Of a stretch of DNA of 5,990 bases, positions 1 to 5,289 are shown one piece after another (position 1 is the first letter of the stretch; the number at the start of each line of letters is the position of its first letter). The notes beneath the pieces are model-generated. The model had not been told where the DNA came from, made no database searches, and saw nothing but the letters and a program-made list of their open reading frames with translations. The translations under genes were made by a program, and so were the position numbers. Origin of the DNA: Caldilineaceae bacterium (GTDB taxonomy: Bacteria; Chloroflexota; Anaerolineae; Caldilineales; Caldilineaceae); NCBI GenBank assembly GCA_014879855.1, contig JACSRH010000061.1:1-5990 (forward strand), read 5' to 3'.

Positions 1-927
1 CTGCACTATATCTACGATGTGAACGCCGAGGCCGCGCATAAGCTGGCCAGCCGCTTCAGCGCCACCGTCGCCGCCAGCGTCGAAGAAATCTTCGCCGCCG
101 AGGATGTCGATGCAGTGCTTATCGCGTCCTCAACCAATACCCACGCCGACCTGCTGAGCGCTGCGATCAAGGCCGGCAAGCCGGTCTACTGCGAGAAGCC
201 CATCGACATGGACCTGGATCGGGTCAAGGCGGTGGTGCAGGAAGCGCACGACAAGCCGACGCCGATCATGATGGGCTTCAGCCGCCGCTTCGATCCCAAC
301 CACCGCGCGCTGCGCCAGGCGGTGCAGGCGGGCGAAGTGGGCGTCGTTGAGATGATCCAGATGTGCACGCGGTCGTCCGCGCCGCCGCCGCTGGCCTACA
401 TCAAGGTCTCCGGTGGCCAGTTCCGCGACCAGACGATCCACATGTTTGACCTGCTCTGCTGGATCGCCGGCCAGGCGCCGGTCGAGGTCTACGCCACCGG
501 CTCGTCGATGATGGACCCGGCGATCACCGCGGCGGGCGACGTGGACACCTCCATGCTCATCCTTAAATTTGCCGACGGCGCGCTCTGCCATATCGACAAC
601 AGCCGCCATACCGGCTATGGCTACGACGAGCGCATCGAGGTCTTCGGCGCCGAAGGGCTGGTCGAGTCGCGGCGCAAGCCAATCCGCGATGTGGCGATCT
701 ACAAGGGCGACAAGGTGATCGAGGATGGCATGTACGCCGGCTGGTTCGAGCGCATGGCGCCGAGCTTCATGCTGGCGTTGGATGCCTTCGCCGCCGCGCT
801 GGAAGGTGGACATGCCGACTACCCGACGCTGCAAGATGGCCTGCGCGCGCAAATGATTGCAGAGGCAGCCGTGTCGTCACTGAAGCAGAACAAGCCGGTG
901 CAAATCAAATATTGGCAGCCGGCGTAA
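1..927 (+). CDS. iolG: Inositol 2-dehydrogenase (Gfo/Idh/MocA family), 5'-truncated by the window edge
   Basis: NAD-dependent cytoplasmic oxidation of myo-inositol to 2-keto-myo-inositol, the first step of inositol catabolism; family members often also take D-chiro-inositol. The reading frame is open from base 1 (308 codons to TAA at 925-927), so the GTG at 19 is not the true start. Aligning DVNAEAA with remembered Bacillus subtilis IolG suggests about 29 N-terminal residues are missing, including the GxGxxG loop. Visible are the CEKP motif (catalytic Lys at codon 66) and the D-x3-H pair in FRDQTIH (Asp 143, His 147). Adding 29 puts these at the Asp172 and His176 of B. subtilis IolG. The stretch HIDNSRHTGYGYDERIEVFG is very IolG-like. 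iolI follows after 25 bases. Family is certain; IolG over another inositol/sugar dehydrogenase is strongly favoured by motifs and neighbours. Confidence 0.9.
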   Translation: MHYIYDVNAEAAHKLASRFSATVAASVEEIFAAEDVDAVLIASSTNTHADLLSAAIKAGKPVYCEKPIDMDLDRVKAVVQEAHDKPTPIMMGFSRRFDPNHRALRQAVQAGEVGVVEMIQMCTRSSAPPPLAYIKVSGGQFRDQTIHMFDLLCWIAGQAPVEVYATGSSMMDPAITAAGDVDTSMLILKFADGALCHIDNSRHTGYGYDERIEVFGAEGLVESRRKPIRDVAIYKGDKVIEDGMYAGWFERMAPSFMLALDAFAAALEGGHADYPTLQDGLRAQMIAEAAVSSLKQNKPVQIKYWQPA

Positions 928-941
928 TCAAGGCCTGAACA

Positions 942-948
942 GGGAGGA
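942..948 (+). promoter_or_regulatory. Ribosome-binding site of iolI
   Basis: GGGAGGA lies 4 bases before the ATG at 953. It is a near-consensus Shine-Dalgarno with slightly short spacing and supports that start. It sits in the 25-base gap after iolG, where no terminator is seen, so the two genes are probably co-transcribed. Confidence 0.75.
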
Positions 949-952
949 ACCT

Positions 953-1789
953 ATGTTGCTTGGATTTCACGGTGCGACGACGATGACGAGTGACCTTGAA
1001 ACCGACGTGCGCGTCTCTCGCGATGCCGGCTACAAAGGATTGGAACTATGGGCGGATAAGGTTTACACCTATTTGGAAACCCATTCGTTGGAAGAACTGA
1101 ACCGGTTGTTTGTGGAAAACAGCATTGCACCGTTGAGCCTCAACGCGTTAGTCTTCGTTGGTTTCCGCGGCGATCAGTACCCAGAGGTGCAGGCGCGCTG
1201 TAAGACCATGTGCGAGATCGCGCAAGCGATCAACTGCCCGATGCTCGTCACCGTGCCCAGCCCGACCGAGTCGCGCTGGCAACTGCCTTGGTCCGACGTA
1301 GTGGCAGAATACGTCACCGTGCTGCGCGACCTGGCGAGCATCGCCGCGCCGCACAACGTCAAACTCTCGTTCGAGTTCCTCGGCTTTGGCTGGTGTACGG
1401 TGCGCACCCCGCGCGGCGCCTGGGAGATTGTCCAGGCGGTGGATCGTCCCAACGTCGGCATGACGGTGGATTGCGCGCATCTCTACGCTGGCGGCGGCCT
1501 TATGGATGAGTTGGACAGCCTCGATCCAGCCAAAGTCTTCGCCTTCCACCTCGACGATCTGGAAGACACCTGCAAAGAGGCGATCACCGACAACACGCGC
1601 CTCTATCCAGGCATCGGCGTCATCCCGCTCGACGAGATCTGCCGCCGCATGCGTGCGATCGGCTACGACGACACCTGCTCGATTGAGCTTTTTCAACCCG
1701 CGTACTGGAAACTCGATCCGCTGGAAGTCGCCAGGCAATGCCGTGCCAGCGCGCTCGAGGTGCTTGCGCCCCATTTTCGCGTTGAGTGA
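953..1789 (+). CDS. iolI: 2-keto-myo-inositol (inosose) isomerase IolI, TIM-barrel
   Basis: Cytoplasmic isomerase of the xylose-isomerase-like TIM-barrel superfamily, interconverting 2-keto-myo-inositol and 1-keto-D-chiro-inositol. The length of 278 residues equals that of B. subtilis IolI as I remember it. Shared signatures are the N-terminal GATT, the SLNALVF strand (62-68), FHLDDLED (198-205) and SIELFQPAYWKL (243-254). The divalent-metal ligands are all visible: Glu141, Asp173, His199 and Glu245, each one residue before the IolI ligands Glu142, Asp174, His200 and Glu246. This pattern separates it from IolE, the related inosose dehydratase, although automatic annotation may only say sugar phosphate isomerase/epimerase. 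The ATG at 953 has a good ribosome-binding site. Codons about 25-65 are markedly AT-richer than the rest. The gene links D-chiro-inositol to the myo-inositol route. Function is inferred from family resemblance. Confidence 0.88.
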   Translation: MLLGFHGATTMTSDLETDVRVSRDAGYKGLELWADKVYTYLETHSLEELNRLFVENSIAPLSLNALVFVGFRGDQYPEVQARCKTMCEIAQAINCPMLVTVPSPTESRWQLPWSDVVAEYVTVLRDLASIAAPHNVKLSFEFLGFGWCTVRTPRGAWEIVQAVDRPNVGMTVDCAHLYAGGGLMDELDSLDPAKVFAFHLDDLEDTCKEAITDNTRLYPGIGVIPLDEICRRMRAIGYDDTCSIELFQPAYWKLDPLEVARQCRASALEVLAPHFRVE

Positions 1790-1800
1790 TCAATAGTCCA

Positions 1801-1878
1801 CGGATGTGACGGATCAGGCGGATTTACACGGAGCCGTAGCAGTGAGTCCGCTTAAATCCATCACATCCGTCTACTCCG
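1801..1878. repeat. Intergenic inverted array of CGGAT-type pentamers (long imperfect hairpin)
   Basis: In the gap between iolI and the next gene, 1801-1822 and 1847-1869 form an imperfect inverted repeat of 22-23 bases with a 24-base loop. The outer 14 bases match at 13 positions. The left arm has pentamers CGGAT, CGGAT, CGGAT and CGGAG starting at 1801, 1810, 1819 and 1829. The right side has complementary pentamers at 1846, 1856, 1865 and 1874, spaced 10, 9, 9, the mirror of 9, 9, 10. No T-run follows, so it is not a normal intrinsic terminator. It may be a degraded dispersed intergenic repeat (REP/MITE-like) or a regulator-binding array. The structure is seen directly; the role is unknown. 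Confidence 0.75.
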
Positions 1879-1887
1879 CGGTCTATG

Positions 1888-1906
1888 CTTTATGTCCAAA
1901 ATAAAG
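1888..1906 (+). promoter_or_regulatory. Small hairpin overlapping the ribosome-binding region of the 1921 gene
   Basis: CTTTAT (1888-1893) and ATAAAG (1901-1906) are a perfect 6-bp inverted repeat with a 7-base loop. The right arm overlaps the purine stretch AAAGGAAA (1903-1910), the likely ribosome-binding site for the ATG at 1921, with rather long spacing of about 12 bases. The stem is AT-rich and weak, so it may be chance. Confidence 0.3.
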
Positions 1907-1920
1907 GAAACAGAGACCAT

Positions 1921-3087
1921 ATGACCACAACACTAAACATCGGCGTCATCGGCATGGGCTGGATGGGCATGGCCCACAGCCGCGGCTATCGTGCGATCCC
2001 GGACCGTTTCTGGGACAGCGGCATTCGCCCGCGCCTCGTCATCTGCGCCGACGACCTGCCGGCGCGCGCCGCGCAAGCACAGCAGATGTTCGACTTCGCA
2101 GAGTCGACCAGCGATTGGCGCAAAGTGATCGAGCACCCGGATGTGCAGGTCGTCAACATCGCTTCGCCCAACTTTTTGCACAAAGAGATGGTGCTGGCTG
2201 CCATCGCCGCCGGCAAACATGTCTTCTGCGAAAAGCCGATCGGCCGCTATCCGGAAGAAGCGATCGAGGTGGCGGAGGCGGCGCGGCGCGCCGGCGTTAT
2301 GACGGGCGTCGGCTTCAACTACCGCTGGGCGCCGCTGGTGCAATACACCCACCAACTGATCCAAGAAGGCAAGCTGGGCGAGCTCACCCATTACCGCGGT
2401 CGCTTCTATTCGATGTATGGCAGCAACCCCTATGGCCAACTCACCTGGCGCTTCAAATTCGAGCAGGCCGGCTATGGTGTGTTGGGCGACATCATGACCC
2501 ACGTGGTGGACATGGCGCACTTCCTGGTCGGCCCGGTCGACCGGCTGGTGAGCCAGCGCAACACCTTCATCAAGGAGCGTCCGCTGCCTGTGCCCGGTCG
2601 CGGCACTCACTTTTCGGTTGGCGAGCCAGGCGACCCGGCCGGCGCAGTGGAGAACGAAGACTACATCGGCACGTTGGTGGAATTTGCCAACGGCGTGCAG
2701 GGCGCACTGGAGACCTCGCGCACAGTCTTTGGGCCGAAGTGTGAAATGGCCTACGAGATCTACGGCGCCAAGGGCGCAGTCAAATGGAACTTCGAGCGCA
2801 TGAACGAGCTACAGGTCTACCTGCCCGATGAGGATCTGGGCCACGACGGCTTCACAACCCTCTTTGGCGGCCCCGACCATCCGCTACATGGCCGCTTCAA
2901 CCCTGGCCCGGGGATCGGCCTGGGTTACGACGATCTTAAGACCAGCGAAGCCTTCCACTTCCTGAAATCCATCGTGGACGGTCAACAGATTGAGCCTGGT
3001 TTCGCCGCCGCCTACACGGCCGCGCGCACAAACCAGGCAATGATTCGCTCTTGGGAGAGCGGTTGTTGGGAAGGGGTGGCTGCATGA
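1921..3087 (+). CDS. Gfo/Idh/MocA family oxidoreductase, probable inositol/sugar dehydrogenase
   Basis: NAD(P)-dependent cytoplasmic dehydrogenase of 388 residues. An in-frame ATG at 1885 would add 12 residues before the Rossmann fold. I prefer ATG 1921 because the first strand (NIGVIGMGWMG, 6-16, intact GxGxxG) then begins at the normal distance and AAAGGA lies upstream. The catalytic-domain signatures are CEKP (Lys105) and GDIMTH (Asp190, His194), the family's proton-relay pair. The C-terminal half holds VENEDYIGTLVEFANG (243-258), and the region 300-340 is rich in Gly and Pro (FNPGPGIGLGYDDLK). It is longer than IolG, with a different substrate-side domain, so it is a separate subfamily. 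Scyllo-inositol, D-chiro-inositol or an L-glucose-type sugar are plausible substrates from context, but the sequence does not decide. It starts 131 bases after iolI and its TGA overlaps the next ATG. Confidence 0.85.
   Translation: MTTTLNIGVIGMGWMGMAHSRGYRAIPDRFWDSGIRPRLVICADDLPARAAQAQQMFDFAESTSDWRKVIEHPDVQVVNIASPNFLHKEMVLAAIAAGKHVFCEKPIGRYPEEAIEVAEAARRAGVMTGVGFNYRWAPLVQYTHQLIQEGKLGELTHYRGRFYSMYGSNPYGQLTWRFKFEQAGYGVLGDIMTHVVDMAHFLVGPVDRLVSQRNTFIKERPLPVPGRGTHFSVGEPGDPAGAVENEDYIGTLVEFANGVQGALETSRTVFGPKCEMAYEIYGAKGAVKWNFERMNELQVYLPDEDLGHDGFTTLFGGPDHPLHGRFNPGPGIGLGYDDLKTSEAFHFLKSIVDGQQIEPGFAAAYTAARTNQAMIRSWESGCWEGVAA
3068..3076 (+). promoter_or_regulatory. Ribosome-binding site setting the start at 3084
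   Basis: GGGAAGGGG ends 7 bases before the ATG at 3084. It favours that codon over the in-frame TTG at 3051, which would only add 11 residues without family resemblance. The site lies inside the end of the upstream gene. Confidence 0.65.
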
Positions 3088-4196
3088 GCATGGGCGCCAC
3101 GCAACAGACCGTCCGCGTCGGCATTCTCGGCAGCAGTTGGTGGGTCGATTCGATGTACCTGCCCGCGCTCGCCAGCCACGTGCACGGGCGCGTCGTTGCT
3201 ATCGCCGGGCGCGAGGCCGGCGCACTCGCCCAGCGCTGGCATGTGCCGCATGCCTTTGACCGCTACGAAGACCTGTTGGCCAGCGACTTGATCGATGCTG
3301 TGATTATCGCTACGCGCAACGACTTGCACTATCCACTCACGATGGCCGCGCTGGATAAGGGGCTGCACGTGCTGTGCGAGAAACCCCTGGGGCTGACCTA
3401 TGACCAGGCAGCGCAGATGGCGGCGCGCGCAAATAAACGCGCCGCCATCTGCATGACACCCTTCACCTATCGCTATATGCCGGTCAGCCGCTATCTGAAA
3501 CAGTTGCTTGATGCTGGATACATCGGCCGTCCTTTCCACCTGAACTTCCGGTATTTCACGGGGTTTGGTCGCGCTGGCGGCTATACCTGGCGCTTCGACG
3601 AGAATATCTCAGGCTCGGGCGCACTCGGCGACATCGCCTCGCACTTTCTTTATCTGGCCTGGTGGTTCTTCGGCGACATCCATGCGGTCTTTGCCGAACT
3701 GGGCCGGCTGGTGGAGCGTGCGCCGCTCGACCCAAGTGGACAGCCCTATCCACAGGCGGACGACAATGCCATGATCATGCTCAAATTCGCCAGCGGCGCA
3801 CAGGGACTGCTCCATGCTTCGACCGTCGCACCGGAAGCCACCCCGTTCGGCCAGATCCACGAGCTGGACTTCCACGGGATGGATGGCGCACTTCACGCGC
3901 GCGTGGACTGGGCCAGCACGCAGTGCATCGTTGGTGCACGCCGCGACGACGACGCGCTGGCGCCACTGCCAATCCCCGCGGAGATCTGGCAGGGTGCGCG
4001 GCGCGACAGCGTGCACAACACCTATCGCGACGTCTTCCGCACCCAGGAATCGATGACACGCGCCTGGGTCAGCGCCATCGCCCGCGGCGAGCCAGTGCAG
4101 CCCGACCTTGCCCATGGCGCCTACATCCAGCGAATTATGGAGGCTGCACAGCGCAGCCACAACGAGGGGAGATGGATCCATGTCGACGACATCTGA
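3084..4196 (+). CDS. Gfo/Idh/MocA family oxidoreductase with atypical GSSWW nucleotide-binding loop
   Basis: Predicted cytoplasmic NAD(P)-dependent dehydrogenase of 370 residues starting at ATG 3084, which overlaps the previous stop as ATGA. The Rossmann strand is RVGILGSSWWVDSMYLPAL (11-29): where most relatives have GxGxxG it has G16-S-S-W-W-V21, so the second and third glycines are Ser and Val. The rest is canonical: CEKP with Lys100, YTWRFDE at 167-173, and GDIASH with Asp183 and His187. It is therefore probably an active enzyme of a distinct subfamily; I have a vague memory of relatives with a similar SWW loop but cannot verify it. The substrate is unknown; genomic context suggests an inositol, an inosose or a related polyol. 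Bases 3413-3452 contain a perfect 15-bp inverted repeat. The end overlaps iolC by 17 bases, implying coupled translation. Confidence 0.83.
   Translation: MSMGATQQTVRVGILGSSWWVDSMYLPALASHVHGRVVAIAGREAGALAQRWHVPHAFDRYEDLLASDLIDAVIIATRNDLHYPLTMAALDKGLHVLCEKPLGLTYDQAAQMAARANKRAAICMTPFTYRYMPVSRYLKQLLDAGYIGRPFHLNFRYFTGFGRAGGYTWRFDENISGSGALGDIASHFLYLAWWFFGDIHAVFAELGRLVERAPLDPSGQPYPQADDNAMIMLKFASGAQGLLHASTVAPEATPFGQIHELDFHGMDGALHARVDWASTQCIVGARRDDDALAPLPIPAEIWQGARRDSVHNTYRDVFRTQESMTRAWVSAIARGEPVQPDLAHGAYIQRIMEAAQRSHNEGRWIHVDDI
3413..3452. repeat. Perfect 15-bp inverted repeat inside a coding region
   Basis: Bases 3413-3427 are the exact reverse complement of 3438-3452, with a 10-base AT-rich loop (CGCAAATAAA). 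Twelve of the 15 stem pairs are G-C, so the mRNA should form a very stable hairpin. It encodes about residues 110-123 of the GSSWW dehydrogenase. No T-run follows on either strand, so it is not a classical terminator. It may be a processing or attenuation element within the operon, or a chance product of GC-rich Ala/Arg codons. Confidence 0.8.
4164..4171 (+). promoter_or_regulatory. Ribosome-binding site of iolC
   Basis: GAGGGGAG ends 8 bases before the ATG at 4180. It decides that start over the in-frame ATG at 4108, which lies in the upstream gene and would add 24 residues unlike the kinase family. Confidence 0.75.
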
Positions 4197-5211
4197 AACG
4201 ACAGTTGAGACGACATTTGATCTGATTACCTTGGGTCGTTGTGGGATGGATCTCTTCTCGCAGAACATCGGTGCGCCCTTTGTCGCCATCCAAGGTTTCG
4301 ATGCGCACATCGGCGGCTCACCCACCAACATCGCCGTGGCCGCCAGCCGGCTCGGGCTGCGCACCGCCCTATTGACCGCAGTGGGAGCTGACCTGGTCGG
4401 CGACTTTGTGCTGGCGCACTTGGCGGCGGAGGGCGTCGCCACAAGCTACATTCCGCGCAAGCCGGGTGCAAAAACCGGCCTGGCAGTCGTCGGCATGGAA
4501 CCGCCAGACCGCTTCCCTTTGGTCTTCTACCGCGACAATCCTGCCGATATCTGGCTCAATGTCGATGATGTAAAGGCCGCCCCGATCACCACGGCGCGGG
4601 CGCTGCAATTGTCGGGCACGGCGCTGAGCCGCGGCTCCTGCCAGGCTGCGACCATCTACGCCGCACACCAAGCCGCCGCCGCTGGCGTGACCACCTACGT
4701 TGATCTCGACCTGCGTCCCGATCAATGGGCCGACCCGATGGCGTTCCGCGCCGGTCTTAACGAGCTGCTGCCGTCAATTGCCGTTGTCATTGGCACCGAG
4801 GAAGAGTTTTATGCTCTTCTCGGTGGTGCGCCAGAAACAGTCTTTGCCGGTCAGCGGCTAGACGCAACGCAAGTTCGTGAGCTGGACAAGGCCATCGTAG
4901 CATGGCTGGCCATGAGGCCAGAGTGTACGTTGGTGCTCAAGCGGGGGGCGCACGGCGCCACCATCTGGCGCGCCGGCACTGCACCCCTCGATGTGCCCGG
5001 CTTCCCGGTGACAGTACTCAACACCGTTGGCGCGGGGGACGCCTTTGCCGGCGGGCTGCTCTATGGCCGTTGCCAGGGGTGGGATTGGCGCGCCAGCGTG
5101 CGCATGGGCAACGCGTGCGGCGCACTCGTCGTCACCCGCCACGGCTGCGCCGCAGCCATGCCGCGGCTGGAGGAAGTGGAGACGTTCATAAAAAATTGCG
5201 CAATCGCGTAA
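4180..5211 (+). CDS. iolC: 5-dehydro-2-deoxygluconokinase (PfkB/ribokinase family)
   Basis: ATP-dependent phosphorylation of 5-dehydro-2-deoxy-D-gluconate (DKG) to its 6-phosphate, the substrate of the IolJ aldolase; cytoplasmic. The protein has 343 residues from ATG 4180. Visible motifs are FDLITLGRCGMDL (13-25), the PfkB N-terminal substrate motif IGGSPTNIAVAASRLG (44-59), GTALSRG (146-152), DLDLRPDQW (175-183), VIGTEEEF (203-210) and the ATP/anion-hole signature NTVGAGDAFAGG (281-292), with Asp287 as the expected catalytic base. DLRPxxW, GTxEEF and the late AMPRLEEVE match IolC proteins closely and distinguish it from fructokinase or KDG kinase. It overlaps the preceding dehydrogenase by 17 bases and is followed after 78 bases by iolB, the enzyme that makes its substrate. 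The first 10 or so residues are Thr/Ser-rich and probably disordered. Confidence 0.93.
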   Translation: MSTTSETTVETTFDLITLGRCGMDLFSQNIGAPFVAIQGFDAHIGGSPTNIAVAASRLGLRTALLTAVGADLVGDFVLAHLAAEGVATSYIPRKPGAKTGLAVVGMEPPDRFPLVFYRDNPADIWLNVDDVKAAPITTARALQLSGTALSRGSCQAATIYAAHQAAAAGVTTYVDLDLRPDQWADPMAFRAGLNELLPSIAVVIGTEEEFYALLGGAPETVFAGQRLDATQVRELDKAIVAWLAMRPECTLVLKRGAHGATIWRAGTAPLDVPGFPVTVLNTVGAGDAFAGGLLYGRCQGWDWRASVRMGNACGALVVTRHGCAAAMPRLEEVETFIKNCAIA

Positions 5212-5250
5212 TCGCTTACCCTCTATCGAACATGCAAGCATAAGCGATTA
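5209..5250. promoter_or_regulatory. Perfect 10-bp inverted repeat in the iolC-iolB gap
   Basis: TAATCGCTTA (5209-5218, beginning with the iolC stop codon) and TAAGCGATTA (5241-5250) are exact reverse complements separated by 22 bases. The stem has 4 G-C pairs of 10 and no T-run follows, so it is a poor terminator. The half-sites are about three helical turns apart centre to centre (32 bases), which would suit a dimeric regulator, or the RNA hairpin could protect the mRNA end. No convincing promoter boxes are seen nearby. The role is unknown. Confidence 0.5.
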
Positions 5251-5278
5251 AATCAGGTGATTGAGCCTAGTAGCAACT

Positions 5279-5283
5279 GGAGA
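5279..5283 (+). promoter_or_regulatory. Ribosome-binding site of iolB
   Basis: GGAGA lies 6 bases before the ATG at 5290 and supports that start. Confidence 0.6.
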
Positions 5284-5289
5284 AACAGG

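Noticed and set aside
130..852. Long open frame on the minus strand opposite iolG
   Set aside because: It is rich in Arg, His, Ala and Asp with no recognisable domain, as expected for the antisense of GC-rich codons. The + strand frame has clear IolG motifs.
953..1789. IolE (inosose dehydratase) as the identity of the TIM-barrel gene
   Set aside because: Length of 278, SLNALVF, and the IELFQPAYWKL segment fit IolI rather than IolE, and the metal ligands fall in IolI register.
1801..1880. Intrinsic terminator after iolI
   Set aside because: The stem is long but imperfect with a 24-base loop, and no T-run follows the right arm.
1885..1920. Upstream in-frame ATG at 1885 as the start of the 388-residue dehydrogenase
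   Set aside because: It follows CCGCGGTCT with no Shine-Dalgarno and adds 12 residues before a Rossmann strand that is already correctly placed from ATG 1921.
1892..1924. Ten-codon leader-like frame (MSKIKETETI) whose TGA overlaps the ATG at 1921
   Set aside because: There is no ribosome-binding site before it and no runs of a regulatory amino acid. A frame this short arises easily by chance.
3051..3083. TTG start for the GSSWW dehydrogenase
   Set aside because: It adds 11 residues encoded over the strong ribosome-binding site of ATG 3084. The ATGA overlap is the usual operon arrangement.
3609..4442. 277-codon minus-strand open frame opposite the GSSWW dehydrogenase and iolC
   Set aside because: It spans the junction of two well-supported + strand genes and shows no family motifs, so it is a shadow frame.
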